A DNA stretch of 64,000 bases from Paraburkholderia phenoliruptrix (GCF_019511605.1 NZ_JAEUAV010000020.1:58225-122224), one strand, 5' to 3'; counted from the first letter of the stretch, positions 26,347 through 35,809 are shown. The notes: a model not told the origin generated them from the sequence alone. Translations and numbers: made by a program.

Positions 26347-26554
26347 GGGCAGAGTATAACGCGGGCGCCGCACCGGGCGAAAACGCGGTACGGCCAGCGG
26401 AAAAAGCGTGGTGAAGCGACGTTACCGAAGTTTCTTAAAGTGGCGTGATAACACGCCGCCACTTTCAGGGCCGTTGAGGCGATCGCACATCTAGTCGCGA
26501 TCGCTCGGTGATAAGCGGCCCTGCTTGCGGCGAGTGCAGCTGTTCACGCGAAGC
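26347..26554. other. Gap between lepB and rnc with two hairpins
   Basis: About 210 bases. A 9-bp perfect stem AAAGTGGCG/CGCCACTTT spans 26437-26465, and a GCGATCGC/GCGATCGC palindrome lies near 26478-26504. Neither is followed by a T run. They could be RNA processing sites in the lepB-rnc transcript, possibly for RNase III itself, whose own mRNA leader is a known target in E. coli. Confidence 0.4.
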
Positions 26555-27448
26555 TCACTGGAACGAACCAATGCGCTTCAGATTGCTGAAGTTCATCCAG
26601 ATAAAAAACGCACGGCCGACAATATTCTTATCCGGCGCAAAGCCCCAATAGCGGCTGTCTGCACTGTTGTCGCGGTTGTCGCCCATCATGAAGTAATTGC
26701 CCGGCGGCACCTTGCAGATAACGCCGCGTGCGTTATACGTGCAGTTATCGCGATACGGATAATCTTCGGCACCTACGATAAACGGCGGCACTGCGGGATT
26801 GTTCAGAATCGCGTTCTTGCGGCCCTCGAGATTTTCTTCGAACTGCTTCGCGTAGCCGAGACGCTCCTCGTCGAGATAGTCGGGCAGCGGCGTTTCCGGC
26901 ACCGGCTTGCCGTTGATCGTCAACTGCTTGTCCTGATACGCGACGACGTCGCCCGGCAAACCGATCACGCGCTTGATGTAATCGACCGACTCGTCTTTCG
27001 GGTAGCGGAACACCACGACGTCGCCGCGCTGAAGCGGACGGCCTTCGGTGATTTTGGTGTTGATGATCGGCAGGCGGATACCGTAATCGAATTTGTTGAC
27101 GAGGATGAAATCGCCCACCAGCAGCGTGGGCACCATCGAGCCCGACGGAATCTTGAACGGCTCGACGACAAACGAGCGCACCACGAAAACCACCAGAATC
27201 ACCGGGAAAAAGCTCGCCGAGTATTCCAGCCACCACGGTTGGCGCAGCTTGTCGTCACGCAGACGCGCGCGCGTTTGCGCGGCGTTCTCGTCGGCGAAAC
27301 GCTCGCCCACGCGCTCCTGCTGCCGGTCGAATTCGGCGACAGCGGCCTCCGCCGCGCGCCGCCGTTGCGGCATGAAAACCAGTTTGTCTGCGACCCATGC
27401 GACGCCCGTCAAAATAACGAGCACAAAAAGAATCAGCGCAAAATTCAT
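26555..27448 (-). CDS. lepB: Signal peptidase I
   Basis: LepB removes signal peptides of secreted proteins at the outer face of the inner membrane. The 297-residue product has two N-terminal membrane helices (residues 1-25 and 78-95), the catalytic Ser104 in PSGSMVPTL, the general-base Lys159 in YIKRVIGLPGD and box E MGDNRDNSADSRYWG. It is 18 bases after lepA, the classic lepA-lepB operon, followed by rnc-era-recO. Confidence 0.97.
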   Translation of the reverse strand: MNFALILFVLVILTGVAWVADKLVFMPQRRRAAEAAVAEFDRQQERVGERFADENAAQTRARLRDDKLRQPWWLEYSASFFPVILVVFVVRSFVVEPFKIPSGSMVPTLLVGDFILVNKFDYGIRLPIINTKITEGRPLQRGDVVVFRYPKDESVDYIKRVIGLPGDVVAYQDKQLTINGKPVPETPLPDYLDEERLGYAKQFEENLEGRKNAILNNPAVPPFIVGAEDYPYRDNCTYNARGVICKVPPGNYFMMGDNRDNSADSRYWGFAPDKNIVGRAFFIWMNFSNLKRIGSFQ

Positions 27449-27466
27449 AGGGTTCCGTTGTTCGTC

Positions 27467-29260
27467 TTATTTGTCTTCGACACGCAGGATGGCGAGGAAA
27501 GCCTCTTGCGGAATCTCGACGGACCCCACCTGCTTCATTCGCTTCTTGCCTGCCTTCTGCTTTTCGAGCAGCTTCTTTTTACGTGTTATGTCGCCGCCGT
27601 AGCATTTTGCCAGCACGTTCTTACGCAACGCTTTAATGTTCTCGCGCGCGATGATGTTCGAGCCGATGGTAGCCTGCACCGCGACGTCGTACATTTGACG
27701 CGGAATCAGTTCGCGCATTTTTGCCGCCACTTCGCGGCCGCGGTACTGGCTTTGCGAACGGTGCACGATGACCGACAGTGCGTCGACCTTGTCGCCGTTG
27801 ATCAGCATGTCGACCTTTACCACGTCCGACGCGCGATATTCCTTGAACTCGTAGTCCATCGACGCATAGCCGCGCGAAATGGACTTCAGGCGGTCGAAGA
27901 AATCGAGCACGACTTCGCCCATGGGAATCTCATAGGTGAGTTGCACCTGGCGGCCGTGGTACTGCATGTTGATCTGCGTGCCGCGCTTTTGCGTGCACAG
28001 CGTGATCACGGGGCCGACGTAGTCTTGCGGCATGTACAGATTCACCGTGACAATCGGCTCGCGCACCTCTTCGATCTTCGACGGCTCCGGCATCTTGGCC
28101 GGGTTCTCGACCATCACCGTGGTGCCGTCGCGTTGCACCACTTCGTACACCACGGTGGGTGCCGTCGTGATCAGGTCCATGTCGAACTCGCGTTCGAGAC
28201 GTTCCTGCACGATTTCCATGTGCAACAGCCCAAGAAAACCGCAGCGGAAACCGAAGCCCAGCGCTTGTGATACTTCCGGCTCGTATTGCAGCGACGCGTC
28301 GTTGAGTTTCAGCTTTTCGAGCGAATCGCGCAGCGCGTCGTACTGGTTGGCTTCCACTGGATAGAGGCCGGCGAACACCTGTGGCTTCACTTCCTTGAAG
28401 CCCGGCAGCGGCTCTTCCGCCGGACGGTTCACGAGCGTCACGGTATCGCCCACTTTCGCGGCGGCCAATTCCTTGATGCCCGCGATAATGAAGCCCACCT
28501 GCCCCGCCGACAATGCTTCCAGATTCTTCGACTTCGGCGTGAACACGCCAACGTGTTCGACCGGATACTGCGCGCCGGTTGCCATCAGACGGATCTTGTC
28601 CTTCGGACGCAGCGTCCCGTTGACGATGCGAACCAGCATGACGACGCCGACGTAATTGTCGAACCACGAGTCGATGATCAGCGCTTGTAGCGGCGCGTCG
28701 GGATCGCCCTTCGGCGGCGGTACTTTCGCAATCAGCGCCTCGAGAACGTCTTCGACGCCCAGACCGGTCTTCGCGCTGCAATGCGTGGCGTCCGTTGCGT
28801 CAATGCCGATTACGTCTTCGATTTCTGCAATTGCGTTTTCCGGGTTCGCGGCCGGCAGGTCGATCTTGTTGAGCACCGGAATAACGTCGACGCCGAGTTC
28901 GATTGCCGTGTAGCAGTTGGCAACCGTCTGCGCCTCCACGCCCTGGCTCGCGTCGACAACCAGCAGCGCGCCTTCGCAAGCGGACAGCGAGCGGCTGACT
29001 TCGTACGAGAAGTCGACGTGGCCCGGCGTGTCGATCATGTTGAGGTTGTAGACCTTGCCGTCGCGCGCGCGATAGGTCAGCGCCGCGGTTTGCGCCTTGA
29101 TGGTGATGCCGCGCTCGCGTTCGAGATCCATCGAGTCGAGCACCTGGGCTTCCATCTCGCGGTCAGACAGACCGCCGCAAAGCTGGATGATGCGATCGGC
29201 GAGCGTCGACTTGCCATGGTCGATGTGCGCAATGATCGAGAAATTACGAATATGATCCAT
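27467..29260 (-). CDS. lepA: Elongation factor 4 (LepA) GTPase
   Basis: LepA is a ribosome-bound GTPase involved in translation initiation and 30S biogenesis. The 597-residue product has G1 AHIDHGKST, G3 DTPGHVDF, G4 NKIDLP and the family C-terminal domain (GSVEIPQEAFLAIL). A terminator-like hairpin sits only 15 bases upstream of the ATG, so the leader is probably short or attenuated. First gene of the lepA-lepB-rnc-era-recO-pdxJ-acpS block. Confidence 0.98.
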   Translation of the reverse strand: MDHIRNFSIIAHIDHGKSTLADRIIQLCGGLSDREMEAQVLDSMDLERERGITIKAQTAALTYRARDGKVYNLNMIDTPGHVDFSYEVSRSLSACEGALLVVDASQGVEAQTVANCYTAIELGVDVIPVLNKIDLPAANPENAIAEIEDVIGIDATDATHCSAKTGLGVEDVLEALIAKVPPPKGDPDAPLQALIIDSWFDNYVGVVMLVRIVNGTLRPKDKIRLMATGAQYPVEHVGVFTPKSKNLEALSAGQVGFIIAGIKELAAAKVGDTVTLVNRPAEEPLPGFKEVKPQVFAGLYPVEANQYDALRDSLEKLKLNDASLQYEPEVSQALGFGFRCGFLGLLHMEIVQERLEREFDMDLITTAPTVVYEVVQRDGTTVMVENPAKMPEPSKIEEVREPIVTVNLYMPQDYVGPVITLCTQKRGTQINMQYHGRQVQLTYEIPMGEVVLDFFDRLKSISRGYASMDYEFKEYRASDVVKVDMLINGDKVDALSVIVHRSQSQYRGREVAAKMRELIPRQMYDVAVQATIGSNIIARENIKALRKNVLAKCYGGDITRKKKLLEKQKAGKKRMKQVGSVEIPQEAFLAILRVEDK

Positions 29261-29275
29261 TCAGTGCCGATCAAG

Positions 29276-29313
29276 CAAAAAAGGCGCGCTCGGACAATAG
29301 CGGAGCACGCCTT
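29276..29313 (-). terminator. Terminator or attenuator hairpin directly before lepA
   Basis: On the minus strand, AAGGCG-T-GCTC pairs with GAGC-G-CGCCTT and is followed by a run of T. It can end transcripts of the mucD operon. Since the lepA start is only 15 bases beyond, no promoter fits between them. A TAAAAT at 29342-29337 (minus strand) could be the -10 of a lepA promoter whose leader includes this hairpin. Confidence 0.8.
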
Positions 29314-29473
29314 GTAAGTAGGTGAAAAACTTATCTATTTTAGCCGAAAAGGCTGACGCCCGGCGCATCTTGCAAGGTTCGGGCGGCAGTTGGCCCTGCC
29401 AACGACCGCCTGACGCGAGGCCGCAGGCACGCCTGCGGACCGCTTGAAAGACTTTTGCAAAGCCTGACTGGTG

Positions 29474-29758
29474 TCAGGATGCCTCGCCCTGAACACCCGC
29501 GACGCCGGCGGCCCACGCCGCCAGTGCGGCGCGCACGCGCGATTCCTGAAGATGGTAGTGGCAGAGCTCGACGCCGTCGCACAACAGAACCGGCACCCGT
29601 TCGTTGTAGCGCGCTTCGAGCACGGGATCGCTATCTACGTCGATCACTTGCACTTGCGCACCGAACTCGGCCAGCAATGGCTCGAGCGCGGCGCGCATGT
29701 CGTCGCACAGATGGCACCACGCGCGCCCATAAAGCGTGAGCGGTGCCAGTTTCTTCAT
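29474..29758 (-). CDS. Glutaredoxin-like thiol protein (DUF836 type)
   Basis: A 94-residue thioredoxin-fold protein. It opens with LTLYGRAWCHLCDDM, giving the redox pair Cys15-x-x-Cys18, and has the cis-proline segment in ERVPVLLCDG. It matches the glutaredoxin-like DUF836 group, whose partners are unknown. Its ATG overlaps the mucD stop codon as ATGA, so it is translationally coupled to the periplasmic protease gene, although it has no signal peptide and should be cytoplasmic. Confidence 0.85.
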   Translation of the reverse strand: MKKLAPLTLYGRAWCHLCDDMRAALEPLLAEFGAQVQVIDVDSDPVLEARYNERVPVLLCDGVELCHYHLQESRVRAALAAWAAGVAGVQGEAS

Positions 29759-31281
29759 TTCTGTACGCTGCGCGGGCGGATCGGCACGAACTGCGTATTC
29801 TCGCCACGGCGCACCAGCAGCGCGACCATCTTCTGCGAATCCAGATGAGAGGTCACTTCGTCGAACTGCTTTGCGCTCGTAATGTCCGTATCGCCCACCC
29901 GCAGGACGATGTCGCCCTTCTGCAGGCCAACGCGCGCGGCAGGACCGTCCACGGCGTCGATCTGCACGCCATTGCGCAGTTTCAGCGCGCGCAACTGGTC
30001 AGCAGGGATATCGCTGACGGCAAGGCCCAACGCGTTTGTGGCGCGCTGCTTCGGCGGCTGCGGCCGCTTCTGGTCGGCCTTTGCAGTCTTGTCCGGCTGC
30101 ATCTCGGCGATCGTGACCGGCAGATCGCGCGTCTGGCCCTTGCGCCAGACGGTGATAGTCGCCTTCGTGCCCGGTTTCGTGTCGCCGACCATGCGCGGCA
30201 GGTCCGTCGCCGTGTCCACGGAATGGCCGTTGAACTTGAGGATGATGTCGCCCGGCTGCACGCCGGCCTTGTCCGCCGGGCCGCCCGGCTCGACGCTGCT
30301 GACGAGCGCGCCCTGCGCCTTCGGCAGACCGAGCGAGTCGGCCACGTCTTTCGTCACCTCGCCGATTGCCACCGCGATCCGGCCGCGCACCACTTTGCCG
30401 GACGCCTTCAGCTGATCGGCCACGCGCATCGCCTCGTCGATCGGAATCGCGAACGAGATGCCCATGAAACCGCCGGTGCGGCTGTAGATCTGCGAGTTGA
30501 TGCCGATCACTTCGCCCTGCATATTGATGAGCGGCCCACCCGAATTGCCGGGATTGACGGCCACATCGGTCTGGATGAACGGCAGATAGTCGCCGGTGTC
30601 GCGCCCCTTGGCACTCACAATGCCGGCTGTCACCGTGTTTTCGAGGCCGAACGGCGAACCGATCGCGACGACCCACTCGCCCACGCGAACCTTGTTCGAG
30701 TCGCCGATCGTGATGGTCGGCAGGTTGGCGGCGCTGATCTTCACGACCGCGACGTCGGTGCGTTCGTCCACGCCGATGAGCTTTGCCTTGAATTCGCGCT
30801 TGTCGGTCAGCGTGACATAGATGGTGTCCGCGTCGTCGATCACGTGCGCGTTCGTCATCACATAGCCGTCGGCCGACAGGATGAAGCCCGAGCCGACGCC
30901 GCTGTTCTGTTCGAGATCGTTGCTGTCTGGCGTGTCCTGGCTACCGCCGCTTCCGCCGCTGCCGCCGTTGTTGCCGCCGCGCGGCATACCGGGCGATTGT
31001 GGCGATTGCGGCGACTGCGGCATCGGAATGCCGAAAAAGCGCCGGAAAAACTCGGACATGTCGCCGTCGTCCATGCCGGGCGGCAGTGCGCCGCGCGGGC
31101 CGCTGCTCGTCACGCGGGTGGTCGTGCGGATATTGACGACCGCCGGTCCGACCTTGTCGACGAGGTCGGTAAAGTCGGGCAGATTGGCTGCGGAGGCCGC
31201 CGACGCCGCTTGCGGCGCGAACGGCAAACATGCCGCCACCACCGCGGCGGCGAAGAATTTGCGCAGCGAGAAAGTCGTCAT
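29755..31281 (-). CDS. mucD: Periplasmic serine protease/chaperone of the DegP/MucD type
   Basis: The 508-residue product has a signal peptide ending near PQAASAA, then a trypsin-like domain with the triad His146 (TNAHVI), Asp176 (TDVAV) and Ser247 (GNSGGP), and two PDZ domains (about 270-370 and 410-500). The LA-loop is Gly/Ser/Pro-rich. It degrades or refolds damaged envelope proteins. It sits last in the rpoE-rseA-rseB-mucD order, as in Pseudomonas algU-mucABCD, so it is likely part of that operon and regulon. Confidence 0.95.
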   Translation of the reverse strand: MTTFSLRKFFAAAVVAACLPFAPQAASAASAANLPDFTDLVDKVGPAVVNIRTTTRVTSSGPRGALPPGMDDGDMSEFFRRFFGIPMPQSPQSPQSPGMPRGGNNGGSGGSGGSQDTPDSNDLEQNSGVGSGFILSADGYVMTNAHVIDDADTIYVTLTDKREFKAKLIGVDERTDVAVVKISAANLPTITIGDSNKVRVGEWVVAIGSPFGLENTVTAGIVSAKGRDTGDYLPFIQTDVAVNPGNSGGPLINMQGEVIGINSQIYSRTGGFMGISFAIPIDEAMRVADQLKASGKVVRGRIAVAIGEVTKDVADSLGLPKAQGALVSSVEPGGPADKAGVQPGDIILKFNGHSVDTATDLPRMVGDTKPGTKATITVWRKGQTRDLPVTIAEMQPDKTAKADQKRPQPPKQRATNALGLAVSDIPADQLRALKLRNGVQIDAVDGPAARVGLQKGDIVLRVGDTDITSAKQFDEVTSHLDSQKMVALLVRRGENTQFVPIRPRSVQK

Positions 31282-31315
31282 AGTGTGGGAGCCGAGGGAT
31301 TCAGGATTCGGAGAA

Positions 31316-32359
31316 TTACTTCGGAGCCTTATATTCTATGGCAGACGCGAATTGCTGCAACGTGGCCTGGGGCACTTCGCCGAGCAGGGTAATCCAGAAG
31401 TCGCCGCGCCGCTTGACCAACACGTGCGTCGCGCCGCTGCTGCCCGCGCCTTCCTTGCGCGTATTGTTTTCAACCGGCTCGATGAATACGGAGACCGCGG
31501 CGAGACCGTCCGAGAACACCGCCTGATCTACCGGAATAGTGGGTTGGCCGGCTTCGCGCGCCGCCATAGGGCGGCGCAGTTCGCGGATCTTGCGAAAGCC
31601 CGGCACCGTTGCGCCGAACTGCCAGCCCTGCGCAGCCATGTCGACCGGCTCGATGGGCGGACGCACTACCGTCCAGCCGGCGGTATTGCGCATTCCGTTG
31701 ACGATACCTGCCTTGTCGATCGGCACCCCAATGCGAATTTGGGAAAACGACAGTTGCTCAAGCACCTGGCCGTTCGGGTCGAGCGTTTGCGCGCGCAGCA
31801 GCAGGCCGGTCTTCTTGTCGGCCCACAGTTTGTAAGCGAAACGATAAGCGTCTTTCGGATCGAGCTCGATTACCTGGCTTTCGACGCCAGCCACACGATC
31901 GTCGCCCAGCAACTTGGGTTCATATACGGTGAGAACCTGTTCGCCGCTTACAGCAAGCAATGCGGGAAACGAGTCTTTGTTCTGGCGCTTTTCCACCACG
32001 CACAAATGACGTTCCGGCACGAACGTGTAGAGCTCGTCGTTATGACGCAGCATTTTGCGCGGCTTGCCGTCCAGGCTTTCCAATTGCTCGAATTCGCCGT
32101 CGCCGCGCGTTGCGTAATGCGCGATTCGCGAAGTTTGAACGAAATTGCCCCGCTGATAGACGAACGCGCCCTCGTAATTCTGCTGCTGCGCGGCCTGATG
32201 AATGCGATCGAGCATATCGGCGGCCGTGCGGCGCGCGACGAGCGGATCGTCGGTTTGTGCAAAGACCCGCGGCGTAGCGGACAACAATACGGCTGCACAG
32301 AACAGAAATGCTGGCAGCCGCCCCCAGATAGTCGTTTTATTGAACCGCGAAGTCTGCAT
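31316..32359 (-). CDS. rseB: Sigma-E regulatory protein RseB/MucB
   Basis: RseB binds the periplasmic part of RseA and shields it from DegS, responding to misplaced lipopolysaccharide. The 347-residue product has a signal peptide ending at RVFAQ, the lipoprotein-carrier-like N-terminal domain (AFVYQRGNFVQTSRI) and the smaller C-terminal domain found in MucB. It begins 5 bases after the rseA stop. Start at 32359 gives a sensible signal peptide. Confidence 0.93.
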   Translation of the reverse strand: MQTSRFNKTTIWGRLPAFLFCAAVLLSATPRVFAQTDDPLVARRTAADMLDRIHQAAQQQNYEGAFVYQRGNFVQTSRIAHYATRGDGEFEQLESLDGKPRKMLRHNDELYTFVPERHLCVVEKRQNKDSFPALLAVSGEQVLTVYEPKLLGDDRVAGVESQVIELDPKDAYRFAYKLWADKKTGLLLRAQTLDPNGQVLEQLSFSQIRIGVPIDKAGIVNGMRNTAGWTVVRPPIEPVDMAAQGWQFGATVPGFRKIRELRRPMAAREAGQPTIPVDQAVFSDGLAAVSVFIEPVENNTRKEGAGSSGATHVLVKRRGDFWITLLGEVPQATLQQFASAIEYKAPK

Positions 32360-32363
32360 CAAA

Positions 32364-33032
32364 CTATTGGCCTTGCGTTGAAACGGCGGCAGCCCGGATG
32401 AGCGGCATGGAACCCGGCAAGACCGGTTGCTGCGCGAATTGCTGGTGTGCTTCCAGATACTGGTCGAGGCTCGCGTCGCGAATGATGTTGGCGTCCTGAG
32501 CGACCGGCATGACGTTGGCAGCGGGCACGGACGCCATTGCCACCTTTTGCAGCGCGTCGCCATGCGAGGACACCGAGGCGACCTGCGTTGCGCCGGGGCC
32601 GCCCGGCACGCCTTGTAGCTGCGGCACGACGATCCACGTCAGGGTAGCGGCCGCCGCAGCCACGGCAAAGGCCGGGACGGCCCGACGACGCAGCGCGAGC
32701 AGACGGCGCGTGAGGGGCAGAGAGGCCGGCTGGGACCCAGACTGCAAGCCGGACTGCAAAGCCGGCGCAAGCAGATGCGGCTCGCTTTCGAGGCGCGCTG
32801 CGAAGCCGCTGAGAAAAGCGTTGCTCGTTGCGGCACCGATTGCGAGATCGTCGGAACGCAATGCGTCGCCAATCAGGTGATAGCTGGACCATGCGGCGCG
32901 ATCTTCGCCGTCCAGCTCGGACAGAAACTTGTCCAGATTCAGATGCTCTTCGCCGAACAGCTCACCGTCGACAAAAGCGGACAGACGCTCGCCGCGCGGA
33001 CTGGCTTGCGATTGCATCGAGACCGACCCCAT
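32364..33032 (-). CDS. rseA: Anti-sigma-E factor RseA/MucA
   Basis: RseA is the single-pass membrane protein that holds RpoE inactive. The 222-residue product begins with the sigma-binding module (ERLSAFVDGELFGEEHLNLDKFL, then AAWSSYHLIGDALRSDD), has one membrane helix near residues 120-137 (AVPAFAVAAAAATLTWIVV) and a periplasmic tail. The ATG at 33032 is preceded by GGGGAG; upstream ATG codons are less likely. It is 81 bases after rpoE. Confidence 0.93.
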   Translation of the reverse strand: MGSVSMQSQASPRGERLSAFVDGELFGEEHLNLDKFLSELDGEDRAAWSSYHLIGDALRSDDLAIGAATSNAFLSGFAARLESEPHLLAPALQSGLQSGSQPASLPLTRRLLALRRRAVPAFAVAAAAATLTWIVVPQLQGVPGGPGATQVASVSSHGDALQKVAMASVPAANVMPVAQDANIIRDASLDQYLEAHQQFAQQPVLPGSMPLIRAAAVSTQGQ

Positions 33033-33113
33033 GATGCTCCCCATCTTACGAAAACCCCGTAGTGACACCACTAATCCAGATATTGCACCCTCGCCCCGGG
33101 CGGCGCGCCGGAT

Positions 33114-33713
33114 TTACCAGCGCTTGCCTTCAGGTGTGTCAAGCAACGGACGCAATTTTGCCGCAATGGCTTCGCGAGCGCGGAAAATTCGCGATCTGAC
33201 GGTGCCAATAGGGCAACTCATCATTTCTGCGATTTCTTCGTAGCTCAGACCTTCAATTTCACGAAGAGTAATGGCGGTACGCAGCTCTTCCGGTAAAACC
33301 GCCATCGCAGCATTGACCGTCTCGGCGATCTGCTTGCTCATCAACATCGACTCAGGCGTGTTGATATCCCTTAGTTGGTCGGCGTCCGAGAAAGTTTCAG
33401 CTTCTTCAGCATCTGCTTCCGTCGATGTCGGCGCTCGCCGGCCTTGGGTCGCAAGGTAGTTCTTCGCCGTGTTGACCGCAATCCGGTACAACCACGTATA
33501 AAACGCGGATTCGCCGCGAAATTGCGGCAACGCGCGGTAAGCCTTGATGAAAGCGTCTTGCGCAACGTCTTCCACCTCGGCGGGGTCGCGCACGAGGCGC
33601 GAGATCAGCCGGAGAATCTTGCGGTGGTATTTGGAGACCAGAAGCTCGAACGCGGCCTTGTCGCCCTTCTGGACGCGCTCGACCAGCACCTGATCAATTT
33701 CTTTTTCGCTCAC
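33114..33713 (-). CDS. rpoE: RNA polymerase sigma-E (ECF) factor
   Basis: The 199-residue ECF sigma factor has region 2 (HRKILRLISRLVRDPAEVEDVAQDAFIKAYRAL), a Ser/Thr/Glu-rich linker around residues 95-120, and region 4 (LPEELRTAITLREIEGLSYEEIAEMM). Its linkage to rseA-rseB-mucD identifies it as the envelope-stress sigma factor (AlgU/RpoE). A TACAAT on the minus strand at 33760-33755 may be a housekeeping -10. I did not find a clear GAACTT/TCTGA autoregulatory promoter. Confidence 0.97.
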   Translation of the reverse strand: MSEKEIDQVLVERVQKGDKAAFELLVSKYHRKILRLISRLVRDPAEVEDVAQDAFIKAYRALPQFRGESAFYTWLYRIAVNTAKNYLATQGRRAPTSTEADAEEAETFSDADQLRDINTPESMLMSKQIAETVNAAMAVLPEELRTAITLREIEGLSYEEIAEMMSCPIGTVRSRIFRAREAIAAKLRPLLDTPEGKRW

Positions 33714-33828
33714 CTGATAAATCCGTTAACTTAAGGGCGCATGACGGGGGCACCATTGTAGCGTCCCGCTCGACGGGGCACGTTACGCAGCACATGACGC
33801 CCGGTAACAGCGGTTACAGTCGTTACAG

Positions 33829-34314
33829 TCACGCGCCGGCGCGGCGGCGGGCGCGCACCGCCAGTTCGCGAAAGACAGCCGGCGGGACGGTGTCGGCGGG
33901 AATGAGCAGCGTGTGCGAGCGCCCCTCTTCCGGTTTCAGCACGAGCACGAGCAGACGGTCACCCCAATGGGCGCAGCCCGCTATGCGGCCTTGCGCGAGC
34001 AGAATACCGGCCCGCCCCCACGCAGCGAGACTCTCTCGCCCCACGGTCAGCGCCACTGGCTGTGCCCGGTCATAGCGGACCGAACCAAGCGCGAGCAGCG
34101 CGAAAGCAGCAAGCGTCAACGGAAGCGCTTGCCAGGCGCCCAGCCACGACGACAGACAGCCGTAAACCGCCGCCGACGCCGTGGCGATGAAAACTGCTGA
34201 CGCAGCGCGCATCGCGAAAGAGCGCCGCAGCGCGATTCGCTGCGGCGCTCTTTCGGATGTGACCGTTTCAGGGGAAGGCACCGGCGCAACCGGCGCCGAC
34301 GGCTGGCGCGTCAC
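33829..34314 (-). CDS. YgfX-like small membrane protein (tentative)
   Basis: The 161-residue product has two close membrane helices (about 38-58 and 62-80) followed by a short soluble domain with LLIPADTVPPAVFRELAVRARR. That layout, a helix pair then a basic domain ending in a D-x(n)-R/L-rich helix, is like the YgfX/CptA family, where E. coli YgfX is reported as a toxin-like membrane protein paired with SdhE. No sdhE is present here. It lies between fabF and rpoE, 13 bases after fabF. Family assignment is tentative. Confidence 0.5.
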   Translation of the reverse strand: MTRQPSAPVAPVPSPETVTSERAPQRIALRRSFAMRAASAVFIATASAAVYGCLSSWLGAWQALPLTLAAFALLALGSVRYDRAQPVALTVGRESLAAWGRAGILLAQGRIAGCAHWGDRLLVLVLKPEEGRSHTLLIPADTVPPAVFRELAVRARRRAGA

Positions 34315-34327
34315 CCGGCTGCGAGCC

Positions 34328-35566
34328 TCAGGCGCGCTTGAAAACCAGCGTGCCGTTCGTGCCGCCGAACCCGAACGAGTTCTTCAGCGCGACGTCGATC
34401 TTCATCTCCCGCGCAGTGTTGGCGCAGTAGTCCAGGTCGCACTCGGGGTCCTGGTTGAAGATGTTGATCGTGGGCGGCGACACCTGATGATGCACGGCAA
34501 GCACCGTGAACACCGACTCCAGACCGCCGGCACCGCCGAGCAGGTGACCGGTCATTGACTTCGTCGAATTCACGACGATGTTTCTGGCGTGGTCGCCGAA
34601 CGCGCGCTTGATGCCGGTCGTTTCGGCCAGATCGCCGAGCGGCGTGGACGTGCCGTGCGCGTTCAGATAATTCACCTGATCGGCGTTGACGCCCGCGTTC
34701 TTCATGGCCGCCAGCATGCAGCGGCGCGCACCGTCGCCGTCTTCGAGCGGCGCGGTCATGTGATACGCGTCGCCGCTCATCCCGTAGCCGCCGACTTCGG
34801 CGTAGATCTTCGCGCCGCGCGCCTTGGCGTGCTCGTACTCTTCGAGCACCATGACGCCCGCGCCCTCGCCCAGCACGAAACCGTCGCGGTCCTTGTCCCA
34901 CGGGCGGCTGGCAGTAGCCGGGTCATCGTTGCGTTGCGACAGCGCGCGCGCCGCCGCGAAGCCGCCGATGCCAAGCGGCGACACCGTCGATTCCGCACCG
35001 CCTGCGATCATGACGTCCGCGTCGCCGTATTCGATCAGGCGCGAAGCCTCGCCGATACAGTGCAGGCCCGTCGTACATGCGGTGACGATGGCGAGATTCG
35101 GACCCTTGATGCCGAACTTGATCGACAGGTGACCCGAGATCATGTTGATGATCGACGCCGGCACGAAGAACGGCGAAATGCGGCGCGGGCCGCGGTTGAG
35201 CAGCTCGGTTTGCGTGACTTCGATCATCGGCAGACCGCCGATGCCCGAACCGACCACGACGCCGATGCGCTCCGAATTTTCGTCGGTGACTGTAAGGCCG
35301 CTGTCCTGCATCGCCTGGATGCCTGCAGCCACGCCGTAATGGATGAACGTATCCATGTGGCGTGCTTCCTTACCGGGGATGTAGTCCTCGATATTGAAGC
35401 CCTTCACCTCGCCGGCAAAACGAGTCGAGAAGTTCGACGCGTCGAACTTCGTGATATTGGCAATACCCGACTTGCCGGCGACCAGATTGGCCCAGCCGTC
35501 GGCAACATTATTGCCAACAGGCGAAATCAGCCCCAGGCCTGTAACAACAACACGACGGCGGCTCAC
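34328..35566 (-). CDS. fabF: Beta-ketoacyl-ACP synthase II
   Basis: FabF elongates acyl-ACP with malonyl-ACP. The 412-residue thiolase-fold enzyme has the active Cys164 in VTACTTGLH and the two catalytic histidines in NAHGTSTPLGD and SMTGHLLGG. A GTG start at 35566 is chosen because it gives the exact family N-terminus SRRRVVVTGLG with AAGGGG upstream. It follows acpP, the normal acpP-fabF order. Confidence 0.97.
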   Translation of the reverse strand: MSRRRVVVTGLGLISPVGNNVADGWANLVAGKSGIANITKFDASNFSTRFAGEVKGFNIEDYIPGKEARHMDTFIHYGVAAGIQAMQDSGLTVTDENSERIGVVVGSGIGGLPMIEVTQTELLNRGPRRISPFFVPASIINMISGHLSIKFGIKGPNLAIVTACTTGLHCIGEASRLIEYGDADVMIAGGAESTVSPLGIGGFAAARALSQRNDDPATASRPWDKDRDGFVLGEGAGVMVLEEYEHAKARGAKIYAEVGGYGMSGDAYHMTAPLEDGDGARRCMLAAMKNAGVNADQVNYLNAHGTSTPLGDLAETTGIKRAFGDHARNIVVNSTKSMTGHLLGGAGGLESVFTVLAVHHQVSPPTINIFNQDPECDLDYCANTAREMKIDVALKNSFGFGGTNGTLVFKRA

Positions 35567-35809
35567 GGTAACCCCTTTTTCATAGATGACAAAAGCAAAA
35601 GCCACAGCGGCCACAGGAACCTGCCCTGTGCGCCCTGTGGCTGTTAAGTCGGCAATCGCGCGGAAACTTGCGCTGTCAACATCGCTGGCTCCTGCATGAC
35701 AACTCTTGCGGCAAGCGGCGCGGCAAAAAACGCCAGCCCCGGTGGCGTCGACAACCGACGCGGCAGGGCGTCGTACGACGCGAACGCACAAATGCAGGTG
35801 CGAATGACC

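Noticed and set aside
26525..28270. 581-residue plus-strand open frame
   Set aside because: It is antisense to lepB and lepA, both certain, and is His/Arg/Asp-rich without domain signs.
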